Of a stretch of 14,162 nt of DNA, positions 6,430 to 14,144 are shown one piece after another. The stretch lies in NCBI RefSeq assembly GCF_050337105.1, contig NZ_JAKJSQ010000083.1:1-14162 (forward strand). The letters are read 5' to 3'. A program made the position numbers and the translations under genes. A model generated the notes under the pieces. The model saw only the letters and a list, made by a program, of their open reading frames with translations. It ran no database searches and was not told where the DNA came from. How positions within the stretch are numbered: the stretch's first letter is position 1; each line of letters opens with the position of its first letter. This DNA is from Aliivibrio_A kagoshimensis (GTDB lineage Bacteria; Pseudomonadota; Gammaproteobacteria; Enterobacterales; Vibrionaceae).

Positions 6430-7638
6430 TTATACGTCTAGAAGTAGACGAGCTGGATCTTCCAATAGTTCCTTAATTGTCACTAGGAAGCCAACTGATT
6501 CACGTCCATCAATTAAACGATGGTCGTAAGATAAAGCTAAGTACATCATCGGTAATATTTCAACTTTACCGTTTACCGCCATTGGACGATCTTGGATTTT
6601 ATGCATTCCCAAAATTGCCGCTTGAGGTGGATTGATGATTGGAGTCGACATTAGTGAACCAAATACGCCACCGTTGGTAATGGTAAAATTACCACCAATA
6701 AGCTCATCAACAGTCAATTTGCCATCACGGCCTTTGATCGCTAATGCTTTGATTCCTTTTTCGATATCGGCAAAACCCAGTGAATCGCAGTCTTTAAGGA
6801 CTGGTGTCACTAGACCACGCGGGGTTGAAACCGCCATGCTAATATCAAAGTAATTATGGTAAACAATATCAGTACCATCAATTGACGCGTTCACTTCAGG
6901 GTAACGTTTAAGGGCTTCTGTAACTGCTTTCACATAGAAAGACATAAAGCCTAAACGCGTATCGTGACGCTTTTCAAACTGCTCTTGATACTGTTTACGA
7001 AGTTCCATGATAGGTTTCATGTTCACTTCGTTAAACGTCGTTAGCATTGCGGTTGTATTTTTCGCTTCGAGTAGACGATTGGCAATGGTCTTACGAAGGC
7101 GAGTCATAGGAACACGCTTTTGACTACGACTTGCTAATGGCGCTTGTTCAACAGCGGCTGGCGCTGCTGCTGGTACTGCTTTAGCATTTTTAAGATGAGC
7201 TTCAATATCTTCACGAGTGATGCGACCACCAACACCAGTGCCTTTAACTTGGCTTGGCTGAAGGTCGTGTTCACCTAGAAGGCGGCGTACAGCAGGGCTT
7301 AACGCATCACTGCTCTCATCCGACATAGAGGCCGTATTACGTTTAACTGGTGAAGCTTCTGCTTCTGTCGTGGTATCTTTCGTTGGCTCACCAGCGACAG
7401 CACCCGGCTTAATTTTAGCCAGCAATTGCTTTGAAAGAACGGTTGCGCCTTCTTCTTCTACGATTGCTTCTAAAACGCCTGCTTCAGGTGCTGGAACTTC
7501 AAGTACTACTTTATCAGTTTCGATATCAACTAATACTTCATCACGTTCAACAAAGTCACCAGGCTGTTTGTGCCAAGTTGCTACCGTCGCGTCTGCAACG
7601 GATTCAGGTAAATCTGGAACCAGAATTTCGATTGTCAT
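6430..7638 (-). CDS. sucB: Dihydrolipoamide succinyltransferase, E2 of 2-oxoglutarate dehydrogenase
   Basis: Core subunit that carries the succinyl group on lipoate and transfers it to CoA; 402 aa. There is a single N-terminal lipoyl domain (about 1-76) with the modified lysine K43 in ETDKV. A flexible linker is followed by the peripheral-subunit-binding domain (about 112-149, with GVGGRITREDI), a second Ala/Pro-rich linker (about 150-172), and the catalytic acetyltransferase-fold domain. H373 and D377 in YDHRLIDG are the catalytic pair. One lipoyl domain and this length are typical of SucB rather than pyruvate dehydrogenase E2. AAAGGA lies 9 nt before the ATG. Only 26 nt separate it from sucA, so the two form a pair. 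E3 (lpd) is not in the window. Confidence 0.98.
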   Translation of the reverse strand: MTIEILVPDLPESVADATVATWHKQPGDFVERDEVLVDIETDKVVLEVPAPEAGVLEAIVEEEGATVLSKQLLAKIKPGAVAGEPTKDTTTEAEASPVKRNTASMSDESSDALSPAVRRLLGEHDLQPSQVKGTGVGGRITREDIEAHLKNAKAVPAAAPAAVEQAPLASRSQKRVPMTRLRKTIANRLLEAKNTTAMLTTFNEVNMKPIMELRKQYQEQFEKRHDTRLGFMSFYVKAVTEALKRYPEVNASIDGTDIVYHNYFDISMAVSTPRGLVTPVLKDCDSLGFADIEKGIKALAIKGRDGKLTVDELIGGNFTITNGGVFGSLMSTPIINPPQAAILGMHKIQDRPMAVNGKVEILPMMYLALSYDHRLIDGRESVGFLVTIKELLEDPARLLLDV

Positions 7639-7664
7639 GTCAGTCAGTCCTTTATTTCTAGCTC

Positions 7665-10478
7665 TTAATCTAGAGTCAATGCGTCTTCAATTAACGCTTT
7701 CTGTTGTTTCAAGTGTACCGACATGTAACCTACAGCCGGTGAAGCCGAAGCTGGACGACCTGCATATGTCAGGGTCGTATCAACAGGCAATGCAAATCGG
7801 AAGTTGTGTTGGCTTGAATACCATGCACCTTGGTTCTGAGGCTCTTCTTGACACCATACAAAATCAGTCACATTGGTATACGGAGCAATGGCCGCTTGAA
7901 CATCCTCTTTAGGGAAAGGATATAACTGTTCAATACGAACGATAGCAACATCTGTTTGTTCATTCTTACGGCGCTGATCCAGCAAATCGTAATAAACTTT
8001 ACCTGAACAGAGGACAACACGTTTCACTTTTGCAGGGTCTAGTGTATCCACTTCTGGAATAGCAGGTTGGAACGTACCTTCTGCTAAATCTTCAAAAGTA
8101 GAGGTACACAATGGATGTCTTAGTAATGACTTCGGAGACATTACAACAAGTGGTCGGCGCATAGGGCGGACAACTTGGCGACGAATCATGTGATACACCT
8201 GCGCAGGTGTCGATGGAACAATCACTTGCATATTCTGCTCAGCACACAACTGCAGGTAACGCTCTAGTCGTGCTGAAGAGTGCTCTGGTCCTTGACCTTC
8301 ATACCCATGAGGAAGCAGTAGAGTAAGCCCACACATGCGGCCCCACTTCTGTTCGCCTGATGAGATAAATTGGTCAATAACCACTTGAGCACCATTGGCA
8401 AAATCACCAAACTGCGCTTCCCAGATAGTTAGGCCACCAGGTTCTGTGGTTGAATAACCATATTCAAACGCCAAAACAGCCGCTTCAGACAGCACTGAGT
8501 CATAGACTTCAAAGGGGGCTTGCTTATCATGTAGATTACACAAAGGAACGTATGTACTCGCATCACTTTGATTGTGTAAAACAGCATGACGGTGGAAGAA
8601 GGTACCACGACCTGAATCTTGGCCAGTAATTCGAATACGATTACCGTCATCAACCAAGGTAGCGTACGCCAGTGTCTCTGCCATGCCCCAGTCAATCTCT
8701 TTCTCACCCGATAACATCAAATTTCTGTCGTTATAGAGCTTATTGACTCGACTGTGCAGTTTATGACTGTCTGGATACTGACAAACACGTTTTCCTAATT
8801 CAAGGAGTCGATCTTTATCAAATTGATTACTCCACTCCATATCCCACTCATGGCCAATATACGGTGACCAATCTGAGCTATGCAGTGTCATTGGACGCCA
8901 CTCTTTAACAACGACTTCACCATGATCTAATGCATCACGGTATTCATTGATAAGCTGAGTCGCTATCTCCGATTCAATCTCTTTTTTATCAATCAGTACA
9001 TCAGCATACAACTTACGAGGAGTTGGGTGCTTTTTGATTTTTTGATACATCAGAGGCTGTGTTGCGTTAGGTTCATCAGCTTCGTTATGACCATGGCGGC
9101 GGTAACACACTAAATCAATAACAACATCACGTTTGAATTCATTGCGATAGTCGAGTGCAATACGAGTAACAAAAGCAACCGCTTCTGGGTCGTCTGCATT
9201 TACGTGGAGTATTGGAGCCTGAACCATTTTTGCAATATCAGTACAGTACTGAGTAGAGCGCATGTCCAGTGGGTTTGAAGTAGTGAAACCGATTTGGTTA
9301 TTAATAACGATACGGATAGTACCGCCAACTTGATAACCACGAGCTTGAGACATATTAAATGTTTCAGCCACAACACCTTGACCTGCGATTGCAGAATCAC
9401 CATGAATAGTGATAGGGATTACTTTATTGCCGGTGGCATCATTCAATCGGTCTTGACGAGCACGCACCGAACCAATAACCACAGGGTTAACGATTTCTAA
9501 ATGGGATGGGTTAAAGGCAAGCACTAAGTGGACATCACCACCGGGTGTTGCGAAATCAGCAGAGAAACCTTGGTGATATTTTACATCACCGGTGCCCCAT
9601 GTATCGTCATGTTTTTTTCCAGCAAACTCATCAAAGAGATCTTGAGGTTTTTTACCTAAAACATTGACTAACATGTTGAGACGACCACGGTGAGCCATAC
9701 CAATTACGATTTCACGACCACCATTTGTACCAGCTTGACGAATGAGTTCCTTAACCATAGGAACCATTGCATCACCGCCCTCTAATGAGAAACGTTTTGC
9801 ACCTGGGAATTTAGCCCCTAAATAGCGCTCAAGCCCTTCTGCTGCGGTCAACTCTTCTAAGAAGTTATGTTTCTCTTCACTGCTAAATTTTGGTTTACCA
9901 GCTACAGACTCTAAGCGTTGTTGAATCCAACGTTTTTCATCTGTATTGGTGATATGCATATACTCAGCACCAACCGAACCACAATAAGTGTTCTTCAGTG
10001 CGACATGCAAATCAGCCAACTTCATCGTATCTTGCCCTAAAGCAAAAGAACCGACATTGAAGGTCTCTTCAAGGTCCTCTTGTGTTAAGGAGTGGTACGA
10101 CGGGTCCAATTCCTGTACTTTTTCACGTTCCCACAAACCTAATGGATCTAAGTTTGCATTTTGGTGTCCACGGAAACGGTAGGCATTGATCAGCTGTAAG
10201 ACCTTTACCTGTTTGGCATCAATATCCGGATCACTAACTTGGGCAGTTAAATGCTTTGTCTCTTTCGCTAGACGACGGAAATATTCTCTTACTGGTGAAT
10301 GAGCTTGATCAACAACGTCTGTTTTTTCAACAGGCAAATTGTCGAATACCGCTTTCCATTCATCACCGACTATTTCCGGGTCACTGAGATAGAGTTCGTA
10401 GAGTTCCTCTACATAAGTTGCATTGGCGCCAGCCAAGTGTGAAGACTCGAGCCACGCCTTCATCACGCCGTTCTGCAT
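7665..10478 (-). CDS. sucA: 2-oxoglutarate dehydrogenase E1 (decarboxylating) subunit
   Basis: Thiamine-diphosphate enzyme that decarboxylates 2-oxoglutarate and succinylates the lipoyl group of SucB; 937 aa against about 933 in E. coli. The N-terminus (KAWLESSHLAGAN) is the short E2-binding segment typical of SucA. Active-site histidines fit H263 (AHRGRLNM) and H302 (YHQG). The ThDP/Mg2+ region is visible at 360-368 (GDSAIAGQG), with N394 in NNQIGF, and RRHGHNEADEP follows at 460-470. The transketolase-like domain begins after about residue 590. A good AAGGGA Shine-Dalgarno element lies 5 nt before the ATG. The 97-nt gap from sdhB holds a strong hairpin without a U-tract. Confidence 0.98.
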   Translation of the reverse strand: MQNGVMKAWLESSHLAGANATYVEELYELYLSDPEIVGDEWKAVFDNLPVEKTDVVDQAHSPVREYFRRLAKETKHLTAQVSDPDIDAKQVKVLQLINAYRFRGHQNANLDPLGLWEREKVQELDPSYHSLTQEDLEETFNVGSFALGQDTMKLADLHVALKNTYCGSVGAEYMHITNTDEKRWIQQRLESVAGKPKFSSEEKHNFLEELTAAEGLERYLGAKFPGAKRFSLEGGDAMVPMVKELIRQAGTNGGREIVIGMAHRGRLNMLVNVLGKKPQDLFDEFAGKKHDDTWGTGDVKYHQGFSADFATPGGDVHLVLAFNPSHLEIVNPVVIGSVRARQDRLNDATGNKVIPITIHGDSAIAGQGVVAETFNMSQARGYQVGGTIRIVINNQIGFTTSNPLDMRSTQYCTDIAKMVQAPILHVNADDPEAVAFVTRIALDYRNEFKRDVVIDLVCYRRHGHNEADEPNATQPLMYQKIKKHPTPRKLYADVLIDKKEIESEIATQLINEYRDALDHGEVVVKEWRPMTLHSSDWSPYIGHEWDMEWSNQFDKDRLLELGKRVCQYPDSHKLHSRVNKLYNDRNLMLSGEKEIDWGMAETLAYATLVDDGNRIRITGQDSGRGTFFHRHAVLHNQSDASTYVPLCNLHDKQAPFEVYDSVLSEAAVLAFEYGYSTTEPGGLTIWEAQFGDFANGAQVVIDQFISSGEQKWGRMCGLTLLLPHGYEGQGPEHSSARLERYLQLCAEQNMQVIVPSTPAQVYHMIRRQVVRPMRRPLVVMSPKSLLRHPLCTSTFEDLAEGTFQPAIPEVDTLDPAKVKRVVLCSGKVYYDLLDQRRKNEQTDVAIVRIEQLYPFPKEDVQAAIAPYTNVTDFVWCQEEPQNQGAWYSSQHNFRFALPVDTTLTYAGRPASASPAVGYMSVHLKQQKALIEDALTLD

Positions 10479-10532
10479 TATTTTCCCTTATCCAGTAATT
10501 TCACTATATCCCCAACATCCGTCGGGCTGGTA

Positions 10533-10554
10533 TTCCGGCTCTTTCAAGCCGGAA
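10533..10554 (-). other. 8-bp hairpin without U-tract between sdhB and sucA
   Basis: TTCCGGCT (10533-10540) and AGCCGGAA (10547-10554) form a perfect, fairly GC-rich stem with a 6-nt loop. On the coding strand it is followed by TACCAG, not T-rich DNA, so a full intrinsic terminator is unlikely. A transcript-stabilising or processing element between the succinate dehydrogenase and 2-oxoglutarate dehydrogenase cistrons is the simplest reading. It lies about 55 nt before the sucA start. Confidence 0.6.
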
Positions 10555-10575
10555 ATTTACAATTTTGTTTCAATC

Positions 10576-11289
10576 CTACACTGCACGTTTAAGCAACATC
10601 GATTTAATATGACCGATCGCTTTAGTCGGGTTTAGCCCCTTAGGACAAACACTTACACAATTCATGATTCCATGACAACGAAAAACACTAAAAGCGTCGT
10701 CTAGATCAGATAAACGTTCTTCTGTTGCAGTATCTCTGCTGTCAATTAACCAACGATATGCTGCAAGCAGCCCTGCAGGACCAATAAACTTGTCAGGATT
10801 CCACCAGAAAGACGGGCAAGATGTTGTGCAACATGCACACATAATACATTCATACAAACCATCTAAATGCGCCCTTTCATCAGGCGATTGTAGATTCTCT
10901 CTTGATGGTGGCATTGCATCATCATTTTGTAGGAATGGCTTAACGCGCTCATAGTTTTGGTAAAACTGTTCCATATCGACGATAAGATCACGAACCACTG
11001 GTAAACCTGGTAGTGGACGGATAATAATCTCTTTTCCACCCATCAAATCAGACAATGGTGTAATACACGCCAGTCCATTTTTACCGTTCATGTTAATACC
11101 ATCCGACCCACACACTCCTTCACGGCATGAGCGACGGAATGAAAGCGTTGAGTCTTGCTCTTTCAGTAAGATCATGGCATCCAACACCATCATGTCAGAG
11201 CCTTCCTCTACCTCAAGCGTATACGCTTTCATATGAGGGGCATTATCGACATCTGGATTGTAGCGATAAATTGAAAAATTAAGTTTCAT
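10576..11289 (-). CDS. sdhB: Succinate dehydrogenase iron-sulfur subunit
   Basis: Electron-wire subunit of complex II on the cytoplasmic face, passing electrons from FAD in SdhA to quinone in SdhCD; 237 aa (238 in E. coli). The N-terminal plant-ferredoxin domain has [2Fe-2S] ligands C55, C60, D63 and C75. An aspartate at the third position, rather than cysteine, is also found in the E. coli enzyme. The C-terminal domain carries the [4Fe-4S] ligands C148, C151, C154 and C215 and the [3Fe-4S] ligands C158, C205 and C211. A strong AAGGGGAG Shine-Dalgarno element fills the 11-nt gap after sdhA. The stop codon is TAG. Confidence 0.98.
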   Translation of the reverse strand: MKLNFSIYRYNPDVDNAPHMKAYTLEVEEGSDMMVLDAMILLKEQDSTLSFRRSCREGVCGSDGINMNGKNGLACITPLSDLMGGKEIIIRPLPGLPVVRDLIVDMEQFYQNYERVKPFLQNDDAMPPSRENLQSPDERAHLDGLYECIMCACCTTSCPSFWWNPDKFIGPAGLLAAYRWLIDSRDTATEERLSDLDDAFSVFRCHGIMNCVSVCPKGLNPTKAIGHIKSMLLKRAV

Positions 11290-11300
11290 ATCAACTCCCC

Positions 11301-13067
11301 TTAGTATGTACGAGCTTTCGGAGGGAAAGCTTCACGATGAATTGGTTCCATATTTACATCACGCTTCGACATCGCTTCTGTCTCAGGGTTGTAAATTGAG
11401 TGGCATAACCAATTAGCATCATCACGGTCAGGGAAATCAAAGCGCGCATGCGCACCACGACTTTCAGTACGGAAGTTTGCTGCAACGGCAGTAGCAAAAG
11501 CCGTTTCCATCAAGTTATCAAGCTCTAAACACTCAACACGCTGAGTATTGAACTCTGAAGAGTTATCATCAAGACGAGCAACCTTCAAACGGTCACGAAT
11601 GACTTTAAGCTCTTCAAGACCTTTCGCCATTGCATCACCTTCACGGAATACCGAGAAGTTATTCTGCATACAGCTCTGAAGGTCTTTACGAATTTGAACT
11701 GGGTCTTCACCTTTTGGTGTACTGTTCCAACGGTTAACACGAGCTAGAGAAGCTTCAATGTCAGATTCCGTTGCAGGGCGAGCTTCTGATTGAGCAGCAA
11801 GAGTATCACCTAAATGAAGTCCAGTTGCGCGACCAAATACCACTAAATCAAGCAGTGAGTTGCCACCTAAACGGTTGGCACCATGTACTGATACTGAGGC
11901 AATTTCACCACAAGCAAATAGCCCTTGGATCTCTTCATCTTGCCCAGCACTGTTTTGACGAATCGCTTGACCAGAAACCTGAGTCGGAACCCCACCCATC
12001 ATATAATGACAAGTTGGAATCACTGGAATTGGTTCTTTAACAGGGTCAACGTGTGCGAACGTTCGAGACAGTTCACAAACACCCGGTAATCGCGACTCAA
12101 GCACATCTTTACCTAAGTGGTCCAGTTTGAGTTTAATGTGTGGACCCCAAGGACCATCACAACCACGACCTTCACGAATCTCGACCATCATTGAACGAGC
12201 AACAACATCACGGCCCGCTAAATCTTTCGCATTTGGTGCGTAGCGTTCCATGAAGCGTTCGCCATCTTTATTAAGAAGATACCCCCCTTCTCCACGACAA
12301 CCTTCAGTCACCAATACACCGGCACCAGCGATACCCGTTGGGTGGAACTGCCACATTTCGATGTCCTGCATAGGAACACCCGCGCGCAGCGCCATACCAA
12401 CACCGTCACCAGTATTAATGTGGGCGTTTGTAGTTGAGGAGTAGATTCGACCGGCACCACCCGTTGCAAGGATGGTTGCTTTTGCTTTGAAGTAGCAAAT
12501 TTCACCCGTTTCCATACATAGAGCAGTACAACCTAAAATGGCACCATCTTGGTTTTTAACCATATCTAATGCATACCATTCAGAGAAAATGGTCGTTTTA
12601 TGTTTGATATTTTGCTGATAAAGCGTGTGCAATAACGCATGACCTGTACGGTCTGCCGCTGCTGCGGTACGTGCTGCTTGCTCACCACCAAAGTTCTTTG
12701 ATTGACCACCAAATGGACGCTGGTAAATTGAACCATTATCGAAACGAGAAAATGGAAGACCCATTTTTTCAAGTTCAATCACCGATTCTGGTCCATTTTT
12801 ACACATGTATTCGATTGCGTCTTGGTCACCGATGTAATCAGAACCTTTTACCGTATCGTACATGTGCTGTTCCCAATGGTCTTCATGCGCATTACCTAGT
12901 GCAACGGTAATTCCACCTTGAGCAGACACAGTATGAGAACGAGTTGGGAAAACTTTTGAAAGAAGAGCACAAGATAAACCCTGCTCTGAGATTTGTAGTG
13001 CTGCACGCATGCCTGCACCACCCGCGCCGATTACTACGGCGTCAAATTCACGAACTGCAATGCTCAC
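11301..13067 (-). CDS. sdhA: Succinate dehydrogenase flavoprotein subunit
   Basis: Catalytic subunit that oxidises succinate to fumarate with covalently bound FAD; 588 aa, identical in length to E. coli SdhA. The dinucleotide fold GAGGAGM (14-20) is at the N-terminus and the FAD-linking histidine is H45 (SHTVSAQGG). The substrate residues H242, R286, H354 and R399 all fall at the E. coli positions. The start is GTG, placed directly after the sdhD TAA with no spacer. GGGG inside the last sdhD codons, 7 nt upstream, serves as its Shine-Dalgarno element, so the two are translationally linked. This start gives MSIAVREFDAVV, which lines up with the E. coli N-terminus. Confidence 0.98.
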   Translation of the reverse strand: MSIAVREFDAVVIGAGGAGMRAALQISEQGLSCALLSKVFPTRSHTVSAQGGITVALGNAHEDHWEQHMYDTVKGSDYIGDQDAIEYMCKNGPESVIELEKMGLPFSRFDNGSIYQRPFGGQSKNFGGEQAARTAAAADRTGHALLHTLYQQNIKHKTTIFSEWYALDMVKNQDGAILGCTALCMETGEICYFKAKATILATGGAGRIYSSTTNAHINTGDGVGMALRAGVPMQDIEMWQFHPTGIAGAGVLVTEGCRGEGGYLLNKDGERFMERYAPNAKDLAGRDVVARSMMVEIREGRGCDGPWGPHIKLKLDHLGKDVLESRLPGVCELSRTFAHVDPVKEPIPVIPTCHYMMGGVPTQVSGQAIRQNSAGQDEEIQGLFACGEIASVSVHGANRLGGNSLLDLVVFGRATGLHLGDTLAAQSEARPATESDIEASLARVNRWNSTPKGEDPVQIRKDLQSCMQNNFSVFREGDAMAKGLEELKVIRDRLKVARLDDNSSEFNTQRVECLELDNLMETAFATAVAANFRTESRGAHARFDFPDRDDANWLCHSIYNPETEAMSKRDVNMEPIHREAFPPKARTY

Positions 13068-13415
13068 TTACGCACCCCACACAGTAATTAGGCCAGAAAA
13101 GAAATAAGAGAATAGAGTTACAACAATCACTAACTGAATAATGCTACGTAATAACACAGGTTTTACGTAATCAGTTAAGACTTGCCACATTCCAATCCAA
13201 GCGTGAATAAGTATTGAGACCAATGCCAGCATAGTGAACACTTTAGTGCACGTTCCGCTGAAAAAGTTGGTCCAAGACAAATACGTTAGTTCAGGGCCAA
13301 AAGCACAAAAACCAACAATATAAAATGTGTAGAGGGTAAGGATAATCGCAGTAGCACGGATCAAGACAAAGTCATGAATGCCATTACGACCAAGAGAAGA
13401 GACTGAAGCTACCAT
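13068..13415 (-). CDS. sdhD: Succinate dehydrogenase membrane anchor, small cytochrome b556 subunit
   Basis: Inner-membrane subunit that, with SdhC, holds heme b and the ubiquinone site; 115 aa, the same as in E. coli. Three hydrophobic helices are apparent (about 17-38, 58-79 and 88-112). H71 (ILIHAWIG) corresponds to the heme or quinone-pocket histidine of E. coli SdhD, and Y83 (LTDYVK) to its quinone-binding tyrosine. The ATG overlaps the end of sdhC by 7 nt, and the stop abuts the GTG start of sdhA. Confidence 0.96.
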   Translation of the reverse strand: MVASVSSLGRNGIHDFVLIRATAIILTLYTFYIVGFCAFGPELTYLSWTNFFSGTCTKVFTMLALVSILIHAWIGMWQVLTDYVKPVLLRSIIQLVIVVTLFSYFFSGLITVWGA

Positions 13416-13789
13416 ACTAATACTCCTGCTAAGACAGATAGAACAGCAGTGATGACAAAAGCGATTTTCGCACTTAACTCACCAGATTCCAGTTCTTCAA
13501 AATAGCCAAGGTCCATCATCAGATGTCGAACACCGACAACAATGTGATAGGCAAGGGCTGTTAAGATTCCCCACATAATGAAGGTTACGATAAAGCCATC
13601 CATGATGTCAGCGGCTTTCGCAAATCCAATAGGAGAAGATAATGAAAGATTAAGCAACCATAAAAGGATGCCGATTGAAATGAATGTAATCACACCGGAA
13701 ATACGGTGGATAATTGACGCAGTCGCTGTTAAAGGAAAGCGAATGGTCCGTAGGTCGAGGTTAACGGGTCTAGACTTCTTTGCGTTCAC
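13409..13789 (-). CDS. sdhC: Succinate dehydrogenase cytochrome b556 large subunit
   Basis: First gene of the TCA operon: a membrane anchor of complex II with three transmembrane helices (about 23-46, 62-86 and 105-125); 126 aa. H82 (ALAYHIVVG) matches the E. coli heme ligand H84, and S25 and R29 (ASIIHRISG) match its quinone-site S27 and R31, with a constant two-residue offset. The start is GTG. An in-frame TGA lies three codons upstream (13796-13798) and no in-frame ATG intervenes, so the protein begins about two residues later than E. coli SdhC. A weak GAG lies 5 nt upstream, and a better GGAG lies 14 nt upstream, partly inside a small hairpin. Transcription probably starts near 13991, giving a leader of about 200 nt. 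Confidence 0.96.
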   Translation of the reverse strand: MNAKKSRPVNLDLRTIRFPLTATASIIHRISGVITFISIGILLWLLNLSLSSPIGFAKAADIMDGFIVTFIMWGILTALAYHIVVGVRHLMMDLGYFEELESGELSAKIAFVITAVLSVLAGVLVW

Positions 13790-13801
13790 AATTGCTCACT
13801 C

Positions 13802-13815
13802 AGCTCCATTGAGCT
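13802..13815 (-). promoter_or_regulatory. Hairpin overlapping the sdhC Shine-Dalgarno element
   Basis: On the minus strand AGCTC and GAGCT pair perfectly around the 4-nt loop AATG. The best Shine-Dalgarno match for sdhC (GGAG) starts in the loop and runs into the 3' arm, so folding would partly hide it. The stem is only 5 bp, so any effect would be modest or condition-dependent. Confidence 0.4.
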
Positions 13816-13872
13816 TAATTATTGTTTTTGTACTCTCTTTTTCACACTTATTCGTCCAAAATTAACATTTTT

Positions 13873-13930
13873 GTAACTTTCATTGGCTACATTCAATGAA
13901 AATATTCAACGTTACCTTGCAATTTCATTG
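13873..13930 (-). promoter_or_regulatory. sdh leader RNA element with alternating 8-nt repeats
   Basis: Reading leftward, the leader contains CAATGAAA (13930-13923), then TTTCATTG (13901-13894), then CAATGAAA (13885-13878). The middle copy can pair perfectly with either outer copy, but not with both. The downstream pairing is strengthened by GTAAC (13915-13911) and GTTAC (13877-13873), giving 13 bp interrupted by a 9-nt bulge around an 8-nt loop. The arrangement is visible directly; a regulatory role is inference. Confidence 0.5.
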
Positions 13931-13945
13931 TTCATAAGAATTATC

Positions 13946-13957
13946 GAACACATGTTC
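13946..13957. repeat. GAACA-CA-TGTTC dyad in the sdh leader region
   Basis: GAACA (13946-13950) and TGTTC (13953-13957) form a short palindrome with a 2-bp centre. A further TGTTC lies at 13929-13933. It sits about 35-45 bp downstream of the predicted sdhC transcription start, where a bound protein could act as a roadblock. I do not recognise the regulator. Confidence 0.35.
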
Positions 13958-13997
13958 AAAGCTAGATACAACAAGGGTAAATAAGAGAACCTCAGAA

Positions 13998-14026
13998 AGT
14001 ATACGATGCTCAACATACAATTACAA
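13998..14026 (-). promoter_or_regulatory. Predicted sigma-70 promoter for sdhCDAB-sucAB
   Basis: On the minus strand -35 TTGTAA (14021-14026) and -10 TATACT (13998-14003) are separated by exactly 17 bp, matching the consensus at 4/6 and 5/6 positions. The start would fall near 13991, leaving a leader of about 200 nt before the sdhC GTG. E. coli sdhC also has a long leader. Confidence 0.6.
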
Positions 14027-14090
14027 TTACCTTAACAAAACTTACATCACAACACTGATTTTTAACTACCTACTGATAAAAACTCTTAAC
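14024..14090 (-). promoter_or_regulatory. Cluster of GTTAA motifs, possible ArcA sites upstream of sdhC
   Basis: On the minus strand GTTAA occurs three times (plus-strand TTAAC at 14032, 14062 and 14086). The nearest copy is followed by TGTAA 11 bp on, overlapping the predicted -35. ArcA recognises GTTAA-like direct repeats about 11 bp apart and represses sdh in E. coli under low oxygen. The longer spacings here (24 and 30 bp) are not ideal, so this is tentative. Confidence 0.3.
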
Positions 14091-14115
14091 AAGCGCACAC
14101 AAAAGCGTACATAAA

Positions 14116-14144
14116 TTGACAACACTGACGATCATAGGTACAAA
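14116..14144 (+). promoter_or_regulatory. Predicted rightward promoter (divergent gene outside window)
   Basis: A perfect -35 TTGACA (14116-14121) is followed by a 17-bp spacer and -10 TACAAA (14139-14144, 4/6). It points away from sdhC and out of the window. From known gammaproteobacterial synteny the target is probably gltA, citrate synthase, but no coding sequence is visible. Confidence 0.5.

Noticed and set aside
6110..6529. Rightward open frame of 139 codons crossing the sucB-sucC gap
   Set aside because: Its ends lie in antisense of sucC and sucB and it reads through the sucB terminator hairpin; the product has no domain signature.
7370..7912. Rightward open frame of 180 codons opposite sucB and sucA
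   Set aside because: It spans two well-supported genes in antisense, its sequence is Ser/Thr-rich low complexity as expected from the complement, and it has no recognisable family or ribosome binding site.
14047..14051. TGTGA half-site (minus strand) considered as a CRP site upstream of sdhC
   Set aside because: The partner half-site at the required 6-bp spacing is absent.
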